This document shows, in pieces, positions 8,472 through 19,100 of a DNA stretch of 64,000 bases. Location: assembly GCA_018136815.1 (NCBI GenBank), contig CM030940.1, positions 1,444,613-1,508,612 of the forward strand, in the 5' to 3' direction. Each line of letters begins with the position of its first letter. Positions within the stretch are counted from its first letter, which is position 1. This DNA comes from Isochrysis galbana. Taxonomy: Eukaryota; Haptophyta; Isochrysidales; Isochrysidaceae. The notes beneath the pieces are model-generated. The model searched no databases and had not been told where the DNA came from. It saw only the letters and a list, made by a program, of their open reading frames with translations. A program made the translations under genes and the position numbers.

Positions 8472-11400
8472 TCAACCTACAGCTGCTTCGGCTAGAAGGG
8501 CGAATCCTCCGACGTCGATTGTGGAATCCCTCGGCGCCGCCCAATCTTCAGTCTTCCCACCATAGAAAACCGTAAGCAAGACGCCAAGAGGACCCTCGAG
8601 TACCTCGTTGGACGCTGCTACATCTTGAATCACGCTTGGGGGACGATCAGTAGCAACGACGTTCGTGACTTGCTGCGAGCATTCGCGCGGCGGGTCCATC
8701 ACACCAACGAGTGCCACTGGGTGCTCATCGACGTAGACCAGGAGGCGTGTGGGCGATGCGAGACGCACCATCGTGACAAAGTGCCATTGGCCTGGGATGA
8801 AGTGCCACACCCCAATCCGCGTCACTTGCGCCCCTGGAAGATTGGTGCTGACGTGCCCGATGCCGCCCGCGCGCCAACCGCAAGAAACTCGTAGATTGCG
8901 CCGCGTGTAGATGCCGGGCAAAGTGCCGCCACGGCCCCAAGCGAAACCACTCGCAAACCGAACGGAGTAGCGGAGCGCTTCCGCACCTCCGTACTCCGCT
9001 CCACCCGGGAAGGGCGCGCACGCCTCGGGCTCGGCTCGGATGGCGACGCCTCCAACATCAAGGCCCATCTCGGCTGTGGCCGTGGGCGACCAGCTGCCTT
9101 TGGGCAGCACCACGCGCAAGTAGCATGACGGGGCCACCATTGTCAGCGCTGGGGCGAGAACAACGTCAGTCTCCGACTTGCCATCGCGAGCGTCAGCACC
9201 TTCGGCCGGAGAATTGCTCGCCACACTAGGGCGCCAAGTAGACTGCACAACGCAGTTGGAGAGGCCTTGCCGCGTCAGCAGCCGCCAGCCGCGACCGGGT
9301 TCCCACATCCGGGGTGTGGCCAGCTTGTCAATCACCACGGCGGTCGCAACCACAATCGGCGGCTCCGACTTCTCATGCCGACCGTTTGAAAATGGCCACC
9401 AAGCGCGCCCGGATCGCTTCCCATGGTTGGGCGTGATGTCATCAACCTGCTCGAGCGGCTCCTGCTGAGCCGAGTTCATGAGTGCAGCGAGGCGTGCGAC
9501 AGCGCCGGCGTCTGAGACCTCAGCCTCGGCACGCAAAGTGCCCGTCCAGGCAAGCCGCAACCCCTCCAGCGCGAACGCGGCCGAGGCCGGTACTCCTGCC
9601 GCGCTGGCGAAAGTGGCCTCGGTGCTCAACGAGCAACGGGTGTCCAGCTGCCGGAGTACGCGAGCGGCGCTCTCGTCATCCGGCGCGTCCAGAATGGACT
9701 CGTATTGGCGACGTAGTAGCACCTCGCGCTTGGCGCGAGCGTAGAGCGCCTGGATGCGCACCTTTTGCCTGTGCTCCCCGGTCCGATCTCCCATGGGCTC
9801 AAAGGTGGCTCGCCAGTCCGCCGAAAGAGTGTGCGGCACATCCACCGCAAAGCCACAGGGTAGGACATGAAAGGAGACATGCAGCTCCGAAGCAAGCTGG
9901 TAGAAGAAGAAGACCTTGTCGAAGCCGTAGCCGCGGAAGCGCTCATCGAAGCGGGGTATGCCCAAGCGGCTCGCCAGCACAAATGGCTCGAAGCCCTCCT
10001 CGTAGGTGATCTCGTGCCCGGGTGCCTTCTCCGTAGGAGTGGCCACGGTGTCCGTGCTCTCAGTGATCCTTGCGGTTGCCCAACGCTTGAAGTCAGTGGG
10101 GCCGTGTCCCTTGGCGTAGTGCCCCGTGTGAAAACCTCGCAGGACTCCACTGAGGACCTCTCGTGCTACCGCACTGGCGGAGAGGTTGGCGAAGGCGACA
10201 GTGGCGCTTATTTGGTCGGCCTCGTCTGCGTCATGGCCCGGGCGCCTCTCTTGGATCGTATCGTTACCCCCGTGCACTACACCACCAGTTGTCACAGGCA
10301 CGTCGAAACCCGCCTTGGTCAAATCATCAGCATCGAGTTGAGCGTCGCTCAGGGCGTCGCCGCGCCAGCTCCCCGATATGCGCGCGATTCGCCTCACCAT
10401 TTCGGTGCGATCGACGCTCTCAAGCGCCGGCAAAACCCAGATCTCTCCTCGCCGACAACACCCCTCCAAAAAGCGGCCGCCGAGATCATGTGTCGTCAGC
10501 GCCTCGTGAAGCCCGGCACTGGGCAATAGATCCACGTCAAGCAGCAAGACAAGCGGTGTCTCCGCGGCCGCGAGCGCCGCGTTGCGCAACGCGTTGATCG
10601 GCACTAACGGAGGGTGAGCTCGCTCGTGTCGCTGGCGACGCTCATGCAGCAGCGTGAGATCGAGCCGGCACCGACCCTCGCGTTCGGTGCTGTGGTGTAG
10701 ACTCGCCAGCTCGCGTTTCCAGTGATTGACGCCCGTCGCTGGGAGCAATATGGCCGCGGAGAGGATTCCTGTCCATTGCCGGCACTGCGCGGCAAGTCGT
10801 GCTAAACGGTCGACGGTCAGACACGTCACGAGCGTCACTTCGTTGCCGCCACGAGGCAGGGCACTCCGCCGCCACGGGCCGACGGCACCTCTCTTGAGGA
10901 TCCTCTCAAGCTGTGCGGGCGCGTAATCGAACCATAGCTCGTACATCGCTAGAAGCTCCGCCTCGCTCGCATCGGGCGCGGGCCTCCGGTTGCTCGCCCA
11001 ACGCCCCATTGGCTCGGAGGCGCCCATCGTGCTCTCCAACGACCCGCGTAACCAGTTGCCATGCCGTGACGGCGCGTGACCGTACACCCTCTCCGCGACG
11101 TCACCTGCGCACCTGATTCGCAGCAGCTCCAATCGCACACGATCATAGAGCGCCTTAATTTCCGGGAGGAGTCGCTCTGCCGTTTGAGGCGCGCTAGCTG
11201 CGAGTGCAGGCGTTCCCGGCTTCAGCGGCGGCACCGCCGCCGCCTCGGAGGGTCCGGGCCCGAGAACTGCCCGCTGTGCTGCAGAAGCTTCATGTCGTAC
11301 GTGCACGACGAAGCTCTCGGGCAGCACCTCAAACCGGAAGCCGAGCACGCGCGCCGCCTCCCACAGTTGCACAATCTTGTTCCGGCCAAAGCCGCAAAAG

Positions 11401-12134
11401 CGCTCATCATATTTTGGCGACAGCCGCCTAGGTGCAATGACGAAGGGCTCGTAGCCGTCCTCGTGCTCGACGGTGTAGGCACCGTCACTCCTCAGCCAAC
11501 GCTCGCTCTCTGTCGCGCGATGCCCCTGCGGGAAGTCACCAGCGCACCGGCCGTCGCTCGCAAAGACCCTCGCCTCCCCCGCCTCAACCGCCGCCCTGAG
11601 CGTGTCCTTGCCCTCTCGCGCAAGGCGCGCGGCGTCGCAGATAGCGGCGCAGCTCTCAAAGGCGGGGATAACCAGCAGCGTACGCTCCTCCGTGCACTGC
11701 CTGCGCAGCGCGCCGCCGCTCCCCTCAAGGCGCGCGAAGAGTCCGGCGCAAGGCAGGAAGTCGACGTCGAGGCAGAGCACGAGCTCGCTGTGTGCCATAG
11801 CAAGCGCGGCGTTGCGGAGGGCGTTGATCGGGTAGAGCGATCGGAGAGGAGGAGGTTGATCGTCTATCACCTCATACAGCTCCACCCTCACACACCGTGC
11901 CGAGAGCTTATTGATTGCCGAGCCGAGTGCGGAGAGAGAGTCTGTCAGTTTCACTCTGCGCCCTCTCCTCCCATCGAATGCTAGGACAGCAGCAACGAGC
12001 GGACCGTCCCACGCAATGGCCTGCTCGACGAGTCTGTCAAGTCGCTCCACGCTGCACTGCGTGCATAGCGTGACCGCCGCGGTAGGCTCCCTGGCGCTTG
12101 CGGTGCGGAGAGTCCGACGGTGAGCGATGCCCAT
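8472..12134 (-). CDS. Tandem GT49 (LARGE/B4GAT1-type) glycosyltransferase fused to PL14-like lyase domain
   Basis: Single-exon gene for 1,220 residues. Two glycosyltransferase family 49 modules are recognisable. Module 1 (about 15-350) has PINALRNAALA and metal-binding DVDFLP near 121, then DGYEPFVIA, YDERFCGFGRNK and VVHVRHE. Module 2 (about 430-830) repeats these as PINALRNAALA, DVDLLP near 531, EGFEPFVLA, FDERFRGYGFDK and AVDVPHT. The C-terminal 250 residues look like a polysaccharide lyase family 14 jelly-roll: YSVRFASGFAWGRGGTLPG near 1,050, PGQWHF, a VYVDEHPV strand and FYGGKTEDWAAPRDS near the end. GT49 enzymes add glucuronic acid or build xylose-glucuronate glycans in the Golgi; PL14 enzymes cleave uronic-acid polymers. 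One protein might thus make and trim a glucuronate-containing glycan (inference). No signal anchor is visible, so a 5' exon may be missing. Domain calls are by eye; PL14 is the less certain. Confidence 0.85.
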   Translation of the reverse strand: MGIAHRRTLRTASAREPTAAVTLCTQCSVERLDRLVEQAIAWDGPLVAAVLAFDGRRGRRVKLTDSLSALGSAINKLSARCVRVELYEVIDDQPPPLRSLYPINALRNAALAMAHSELVLCLDVDFLPCAGLFARLEGSGGALRRQCTEERTLLVIPAFESCAAICDAARLAREGKDTLRAAVEAGEARVFASDGRCAGDFPQGHRATESERWLRSDGAYTVEHEDGYEPFVIAPRRLSPKYDERFCGFGRNKIVQLWEAARVLGFRFEVLPESFVVHVRHEASAAQRAVLGPGPSEAAAVPPLKPGTPALAASAPQTAERLLPEIKALYDRVRLELLRIRCAGDVAERVYGHAPSRHGNWLRGSLESTMGASEPMGRWASNRRPAPDASEAELLAMYELWFDYAPAQLERILKRGAVGPWRRSALPRGGNEVTLVTCLTVDRLARLAAQCRQWTGILSAAILLPATGVNHWKRELASLHHSTEREGRCRLDLTLLHERRQRHERAHPPLVPINALRNAALAAAETPLVLLLDVDLLPSAGLHEALTTHDLGGRFLEGCCRRGEIWVLPALESVDRTEMVRRIARISGSWRGDALSDAQLDADDLTKAGFDVPVTTGGVVHGGNDTIQERRPGHDADEADQISATVAFANLSASAVAREVLSGVLRGFHTGHYAKGHGPTDFKRWATARITESTDTVATPTEKAPGHEITYEEGFEPFVLASRLGIPRFDERFRGYGFDKVFFFYQLASELHVSFHVLPCGFAVDVPHTLSADWRATFEPMGDRTGEHRQKVRIQALYARAKREVLLRRQYESILDAPDDESAARVLRQLDTRCSLSTEATFASAAGVPASAAFALEGLRLAWTGTLRAEAEVSDAGAVARLAALMNSAQQEPLEQVDDITPNHGKRSGRAWWPFSNGRHEKSEPPIVVATAVVIDKLATPRMWEPGRGWRLLTRQGLSNCVVQSTWRPSVASNSPAEGADARDGKSETDVVLAPALTMVAPSCYLRVVLPKGSWSPTATAEMGLDVGGVAIRAEPEACAPFPGGAEYGGAEALRYSVRFASGFAWGRGGTLPGIYTRRNLRVSCGWRAGGIGHVSTNLPGAQVTRIGVWHFIPGQWHFVTMVRLASPTRLLVYVDEHPVALVGVMDPPRECSQQVTNVVATDRPPSVIQDVAASNEVLEGPLGVLLTVFYGGKTEDWAAPRDSTIDVGGFALLAEAAVG

Positions 12135-12146
12135 CGCACCCGCCAG

Positions 12147-12200
12147 CTCTCTCTCTCTCTCTCTTCTCTCTCCCTCTTCCCCCTCTCTCTACTTCTCTTT

Positions 12201-12294
<94 letters not shown>

Positions 12295-12312
12295 CCCCCC
12301 CCCCCCCCCCCC
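12147..12312. repeat. CT microsatellite and poly-C
   Basis: Nearly uninterrupted CTCTCT from 12,147 to about 12,291, then about 18 C. It begins 13 bases upstream of the minus-strand glycosyltransferase start; the sense strand is purine (GA). Confidence 0.93.
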
Positions 12313-12587
12313 GCCCCTCCTTAGTTAAAGGTGGTTCGGTAGAATGTTCCCGTACTCGAGTCTATTTTTGTTCGAGTAGAGCGTGTGGGGCCGCCGTAGG
12401 CACTAGGCACTAGGCAGCTAGGCAGGCCCACACCGAGCAGCGCGACGAGGGCTCTAGGTGTAGCGGTGTAGCATGGTCGTAGTGACGCAACGACGGGACG
12501 AGATCGGAGGACACCTAATTCTAAATTACTAATTACTAATTCAGCGTACACCCTGGCACATCAGGACTATGAGTCCCATCTATAGGG

Positions 12588-12716
12588 CGGTCAAACAGGG
12601 GCTTTTTAACTATTAGTAAGGGTTGGGCTGTATTTTTTGACCGTGGCGCAAGGCCCAATGAAAAACCTTCAGGGGGGGCCACCTGCCGCCACGAAAATCT
12701 TAGCCAGGAAATGGTG
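12588..12716. repeat. Repeat family C, copy 2
   Basis: CGGTCAAACAG at 12,588 and TTTTTTGACCG ending at 12,643 bound a 56-base inverted-repeat unit. The following GGCCCAATGAAAAACC and GCCGCCACGAAAATC blocks match those after copy 3 (29,946-30,057), so the true element is longer than the hairpin. Confidence 0.7.
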
Positions 12717-13588
12717 CGATTCTCCCCCCCCCTCCCTCTCCCCCCTCCGTCACGCGCGCTCATGCTCTACCCGTAAAGATTTGGCGGTCGCGCCCGCGGG
12801 GGGATCGGTTCCTTTATATCTAAGCTACATTCGGCATTTGATTCCCGCCCGATGCAGCGCCGTGTCGGGCTGCCGACAGTCCGACCACCCCCTGACCCTC
12901 TGGCATCATGGCCCGTGCAGCCCACCCAGCTCCTCACAGCGCGCGCACGCGGCTACCCTGGCTGCCACAGACCCCGCCCCGACCATCCCGACCCGCCCCT
13001 CGCAGGATTTGCCCTCACTCGAACTCGGCATCGAGAACCAGGACCAGCTCACCGACGCGGCCGTCCACGCGTGGCTGACGAGCCTCCGCGTTGAGGCTGC
13101 CCTCGCGGCCCTCCTCTCTCTGACAGTGCCAGATTCGGCGCTGATCGATTAGGCAAGACCCGTGGGCGGCCTCAGGACGGGCCACGTCGTAGCTCTCTAC
13201 TCTGCAGCGAGCAAAAAAGCCCAAGATCTTGCCAGAGCGCCTCATAGCGCATCTGGCGGGAACCCACCACCCAAAGCAGAAATCATCTTCTGCCGCTGGG
13301 TGGTGGGCTTGGCAGGCGGTATTGGGAATCAACCCATACTGCCAATGACGCGCGACGGCGCGACGAAAGCGCTCCTGGCACGCGGAGCTCGCGCAGCCAA
13401 GGCGCACTCCAAGGTCTTGGCAATACGTGACATGAAGTCAAGGAGAGCCATAGACCGCGGAGCCGATGCGGCGTCCGTCGATCTCCGGTGGGCAGCAGAG
13501 GCAGAGAGCCTTTGGCGGTCCGCCGCCAAACCTTTCAGCATTGGCAAAAGCGGCGGCGGCGACGGGCCAGAGAGTGGGGGGGGGTGGC

Positions 13589-13622
<34 letters not shown>

Positions 13623-14034
13623 GCAATGACTCTACCCCACCGATCCAAGCGGCGGCGCCACTCAGTCCGCGAATAGTCCGCTGGCTGATCGCTTGCGGCA
13701 CGGCATCACCGGGCTCGCCATTGCGAGCTCTTGCGGGAGCCATACTGCCACTCGCAGTCATCTGTGAGTTCGTTGGCTGTGGCTCCCGCTCACATTGGGT
13801 CCCACGCCGGCAGCAACAAGCTCTGCGAGTCACGCAGGCTCAACTGCGTTTGGAGCTACGGCGGAGCTCCCGACTTCACAACGAGCTTGCGGAGCGAGAT
13901 GTGGCCATGGCGGCGCTACAGCGCAGCCAGCAACGAGTTGTGAGGCAAGAGGCGGCGGTGAGGGCGGCGCTTGAAGCAGAAAGCCGCGCCGCTGCGCAGA
14001 AGGTGGCAGCGGCGCGGCTCTCCCTACCCCGCGA
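12717..14034. other. Unassigned region with GGC microsatellite
   Basis: Open frames run on the plus strand (12,637-13,152; 13,466-14,626) but no domain is recognised. A (GGC)n tract at about 13,576-13,624 encodes a poly-glycine run in the second frame, and residues after it (about 13,800-14,020) look like a short Ala/Arg/Glu coiled coil. This may be a decayed gene or transposon leader fused by chance to the copia remnant downstream. I would not call it a gene. Confidence 0.4.
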
Positions 14035-14213
14035 TGAGTGTGTGCACTGGTGGTGCACGGCTCGTCCGGTGTATATTGACTCCGGCCTCCGCGCTCGTTT
14101 CGTTCACGATCTCGGCGATAGGTTTCCCATCGACGACAAGGGCGAACTCTCGTGGATCCTCAATGTTGCCGTGGCTCGTGATCGTCCGCGTAGGATCCTC
14201 ATCTTATCTCAGT
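14035..14213 (+). mobile_element. Ty1/copia reverse-transcriptase fragment
   Basis: About 60 residues resemble the segment of copia polyproteins where the polymerase meets RNase H: RFPIDDKGELSWILNVAVAR followed by ILILSQ, like the usual D(L/K)GEL...LG(I/V)..(T/E)RD...I.LSQ pattern. Sequence after 14,213 no longer matches, and the YVDD motif, integrase and long terminal repeats were not found, so this is a dead scrap. The DNA just before it (GGCTCGTCCGGTGTAT, 14,063-14,078) also occurs at 62,347. Confidence 0.6.
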
Positions 14214-14405
14214 ATCTCAGAGTCTTTACATCTCAGATCTCCTTCAATCAACGGCATGATGCTTTCCTATCTAGATCTAGCACTACGACACACACCTTCA
14301 AATCCCCTCTCGGCGCCCTCCACCTCGATCCATCTGATTCACCCTCCCTTCTCCTGCTTCCTCACTCCCTGCTCCCTGCTGAATCCCCATCCATGCTACC
14401 GCACA

Positions 14406-14530
14406 AGACACCCCGCCTACCGGACACGCAGGTGGACTGCACCAAGATGGCGCTGGAGACTGTGCTGGACCATATGCGACCTGACACCTGTCGTATCGTC
14501 GTCACTGACAAGTTGTTCACCCGTCATTCA
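14406..14530 (+). pseudogene. Possible insulysin-like (M16) peptidase fragment
   Basis: Residues MALETVLDHMRPDTCRIVVT followed by DKLF resemble the (L)..VLD.LRPEN.R(V/I)..VSK.F stretch of insulin-degrading enzyme-like peptidases. Only this short block matches, with no HxxEH zinc site nearby, and the frame changes immediately downstream. It could be one isolated exon, a pseudogene scrap or coincidence. Confidence 0.3.
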
Positions 14531-14639
14531 TCGACTTTGTTGGCCATTCTAACCCATGGGTGCCATCCTCCTACCAGACTTTCACAAGCATTGGGGATTC
14601 GACTCACCCAGCTGACGCGGTCGTGAAAGGGTCGTTGAT

Positions 14640-16114
14640 TATTGCTTGCGGGAAGATGTCTGACAGATCATAGTAAGAGTCGGGTCTGAGAGTGTCTGCC
14701 ATCGAGCGCTACGAGCGATGAGGTAGACCGGAGGTCGGAGGATTGCGACGCGTGGCGTCGGAGAGTAGAGACGAGGCTAGCTAGCGAGCTAGTGGAAGAG
14801 AGGGAGAATGAGAATGAGAGCTTCTTAGGTCCGAGGTAGACACGGGACACTACAACGAATGGACTCAAAAAGTCTGAGGGCACAGAACCACACAAACTAA
14901 ACCAAACGGGGCGAAAACTAACCACACCTGGATGGCCAGGCGTCGGCACCAGGGCAACTTAGCAACGCGCAGACATGCGACAGAGGGGTCGGCACAACGA
15001 GGGCAGACCTCGCTGGGGAGCTACGACCGATGGACGAGAGAAGACAGAAGACGGTCATGGAACATTTGATGACATCGAGAGAAAGTAAGAGAAGAGGCAG
15101 AACACCAATCGACGAGACCTTAAGGCTTAAAATAACCCGCAGGTTAGAAGTAAAAGTCTGTCATCGTATGGAATACGACAGTATTATGTCTCCTTCTCTC
15201 ATAGATACGTTTAGGTGCCCTTGTTCGAGCGCTTGATTTAAGATTCTTAGGAAGTCATGTTTAACTAGTTCCGTGAACCGTGAAGCTCTTATAGAATTCC
15301 GCCGGTAGCGCGTCCGGTCACACAGCCCTCCTGCCGCGATTTTGGTCGAAGCAGACGTCGACCCCGGCGCCGAAGCGGCGGACGCATTCGCGCAATCATG
15401 GGTCGGCGAGCGCGTCTAGGCGCATCCACCCCCCGGCCGCCTGCTCGAACTCGTCCAATTCCTGGAGGATCAGAGATGCAGCGCCATCGTCTGCGCGCCA
15501 ACGTGGCTAGCAGAAGCGTGGTACCCCTTACTCACGCAATTGGCTAGCCGCTCCCTTTCCCTGCCGTCGCCGCCGGAGAGCCACGACTCTCCTCTCCCTT
15601 CCCCCCGTTTCCTCCCCGAGTGTTTTCGTGTGAGTTGCCGGCCTCGTTTCATCCCTCTCTTTTCCCGCGTGTCCCCCCCTCCCCCCGGGTGTCATCACTC
15701 GTCCCGGTGTCTTTGGTACGCTCTGCGCCACCGCACGAGCGCTCCTGTGCCCCTCCTCGTGTGCCTCCCGCTCCCGTCCTCGTCTCCTGCGACTGCATGT
15801 CGACTGAGGCCGCTCGCTCATCCTCAGCTCCTCCGTCGCGTGCTCCCTTCGCCCCTGGTAGTCCGCGCCCCATGCCCCCGAAGGATTGTATCTCACATGT
15901 TACATACACCAGCCCCACTCTCCACATGCAACACAGCTACAGCTCCACTCCTTTCCCCACAACCGGCACCGTCAGCCCTAGCTGAACTCTCCAGGTACTT
16001 GCGTTGGACAGCAGAGAGGTTAAACGTTGCGCGATGGGAAGAAGCGCTGTGTACTGTCAACGGGGATTCGCGGTTGGGTGCTCGATTTTGACGTGGAAAC
16101 CGAGCGGCGGTCTT
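14640..16114. other. Intergenic region, no accepted gene
   Basis: 14,640-15,300 is purine-rich and closed in most frames. 15,300-16,000 is C/T-rich on the plus strand and gives Pro/Ser frames on one strand and Arg/Glu frames on the other (15,528-16,091), which is typical of low-complexity DNA. The 3' UTR of the minus-strand gene ending at 16,115 should lie here. Confidence 0.5.
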
Positions 16115-19100
16115 TCACACGAATCCCAAATCGGATTCCGAGTCGAGCTTCCGCCGACCGCAAGTAGAAGCGCGCTTGGGGCCTCGACCTGTCTTTGGGC
16201 CACCTACGACATCCTCCTCCAACGAGACATCGTCAAGTCGAACTGCCTCGCCATCGGACTCGAGCTCTCGCCGGTTGCCGGTCAGCGTAGCACCCCAACT
16301 TAAGGTCCTCCCCGAAGGCGCGATCGGTCTGCACCGTGAACTCCCTGCGTCATCGCCGTGCATCAAAACATCGAGCCCAAATACCTCGTCTGGCTCAGTA
16401 TTCAACCCGCTGGAAAAGAGTGCCCGCCGACCGAACAGTATTGCGCCTCGGCTTTGCACCTTGCCTGGCCGGCGGCAAGCAGCAGCCTCATGCATCGAGA
16501 CGTCGTCGAGTCCGATGGGGTCCGAGCTCTCCGACTCGACGTTGCGGCCGCTGCCGGTAAGCGTGGTACCTCGGCTTTTCTCCCTGCCTAGCGGCGCGAC
16601 GGGGCCGCCCGGCCGGCGGCGAGCCGCGCCCTCACGCATCGAGACGTCGTCGAGTCCGATGGCGTCCGAGCTCTCAGACTCGAGGTTGCGGCCGCTGCTC
16701 GTAAGTGCAGCGCCTCGGCTTTGCGCTCTGCCTAGCGGCGTGACGGGGCCGCCCGTCCGGCGGCGAGCAGCCGCCTCACGCATCGAGACGTCGTCGAGTC
16801 CGATGGGGTCCGAGCTCTCCGACTCGACGTTGCGGCCGCTGCCGGTAAGCGTGGTACCTCGGCCTTGCTCCCTGTCTAGTGGCGCGACGGGGCCGTCCGG
16901 CCGGCGGCGAGCAGCCGCCTCACGCATCGAGACGTCGTCGAGTCCGATGGGGTCCGAGCTCTCCGACTCGACGTTGCGGCCGCTGCCGGTAAGCGTGGTA
17001 CCTCGGCTTTGCTCCCTACCTAGCGGCGCGACGGGGCCGCCCGGCCGGCGGCGAGCCGCGCCCTCACGCATCGAGACGTCGTCGAGTCCGATGGCGCCCG
17101 AGCTCTCCGACTCGACGTTGCGGCCGCTGCTGGTAAGTGCAGCGCCTCGGCTTTGCGCTCTGCCAATGGGTGCGAAGGGGCCGCCCGTCCGGCGGCGAGC
17201 AGCCGCCTCACGCATCGAGACGTCGTCGAGTCCGATGGGGTCCGAGCTCTCCGACTCGACGTTGCGGCCGCTGCCGGTAAGCGTGGTACCTCGGCTTTGC
17301 TCCCTGCCTAGCGGCGTGACGGGGCCGCCCGTCCGGCGGCAAGCAGCCGCCTCACGCATCGAGACGTCGTCGAGTCCGATGGGGTCCGAGCTCTCCGACT
17401 CGACGTTGCGGCCGCTGCTGGTAAGCGTGGTACCTCGGCTTTGCTCCCTGCCTAGCGGCGTGACGGGGCCGCCCGTCTGGCGGCAAGCAGCCGCCTCACT
17501 CATCGAGACGTCGTCGAGTCCGATGGCGCCCGAGCTCTCCGACTCGACGTTGCGGCCGCTGCTGGTAAGTGCAGCGCCTCGGCTTTGCGCTCTGCCTAGC
17601 GGCGTGACGGGGCCGCCCGTCCGGCGGCAAGCAGCCGCCTCACGCATCGAGACGTCGTCGAGTCCGATGGGGTCCGAGCTCTCCGACTCGACGTTGCGGC
17701 CGCTGCCGGTAAGCGTGGTACCTCGGCTTTGCTCCCTGCCTAGCGGGGCGATGGGGCCGCCCGTCCGGCGGCGAGCAGCCGCCTCACGCATCGAGACGTC
17801 GTCGAGTCCGATGGGGTCCGAGCTCTTCGACTCGACGTTGCGGCCGCTGCCGGTAAGCGTGGTACCTCGGCCTTGCTCCCTGTCTAGTGGCGCGACGGGG
17901 CCGTCCGGCCGGCGGCGAGCAGCCGCCTCACGCATCGAGACGTCGTCGAGTCCGATGGGGTCCGAGCTCTCCGACTCGACGTTGCGGCCGCTGCCGGTAA
18001 GCGTGGTACCTCGGCCTTGCTCCCTGCCTAGCGGGGCGACGGGGCCGTCCGTCCGGCGGCGAGCCGCGGCCTCACGCATCGAGACGTCGTCGAGTCCGAT
18101 GGCGTCCGAGCTCTCAGACTCGAGGTTGCGGCCGCTGCCGGTAAGCGTGGTACCTCGGCTTTGCGCTCTGCCTAGCGGCGGGACCGGGCCGCCCGTCCGG
18201 CGGCGAGCAGCCGCCTCACGCATCGAGACGTCGTCGAGTCCGATGGGGTCCGAGCTCTCCGACTCGACGTTGCGGCCGCTGCCGGCAAGTGCGGCGCCTC
18301 GGCTTTTCGCCCTGCCAATGGGTGCGAAGGGGGCGCTCGCCGCACAACGCTTCACCAAGATATTCACAAGCCCCGGGGCCTCGAGGGCTGTTTCTGACTC
18401 GCCATTGTACTCGCTGCCCGTGAGCGCCGCGCCTCGGCTTTGCTCCCAGCCTGATGGAGCGAAGGAAGCGTCGTATCTGAGAGCCCTATCGCCAACAGCT
18501 TTTGACTCTAGGTTGCTGCCGTCGCATTTGAGAGCAGTACCTTGGTCTTGAGGTCGTCCTACGCGCTGGGTAGCCGGCCGTCTGCCTACCCCAACATAGT
18601 GCACTGAGGCAGCGTTGAGGCCGAGTGCCTTGGCATCCATAGCCTCAGACTCGAGTTTGCGACTACTGTCGGTAAGTTTGGCGCACCGAATTTGCGCTTT
18701 GCCTTGCGGTGAATTGGTTGCCTTGAAACCAAGCGCCTTGACATCCATGGACTCTGACTCAATGTTGTGGCCGCTGCCAGTTAGCGCGGCGCCACGGCTT
18801 TGCTCTCGGCCAAGCGGTGCGGTGGCGGCGCCAGTTGCCCTAGCCTGTTGCATCGAGACAACGTCGTGTTCTAGTGGCTTGGTGTCCATGGTCTCAAGCA
18901 AGGGATTGCTACTGCTTCTGTGGAGCTTGGCGCCTCGGCTTTGCGCCATGCCGAGAGGCGCGGCACCTAGCCGGCCATTTGCTGCAGGCTGACGCATCGG
19001 AATAGTGCCACATTCGAGTGCCTCGGCATCCATTTGTTCGGACCTGAGGCTGCATACGCTACCGTTAAGCGCGGCGCCTCGGCCTTGGGCCACGCCCATG

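Noticed and set aside
11076-11984. Plus-strand frame of 302 codons inside the glycosyltransferase gene
   Set aside because: Antisense to GT49 module 1, whose catalytic motifs are clear on the minus strand.
16176-18551. Plus-strand frame of 791 codons (Ser/Pro-rich, RIETSSSPMGSE repeats)
   Set aside because: It is the antisense of the 144-base repeat array of the surface protein; because the repeat length is a multiple of three, the opposite frame stays open as well.
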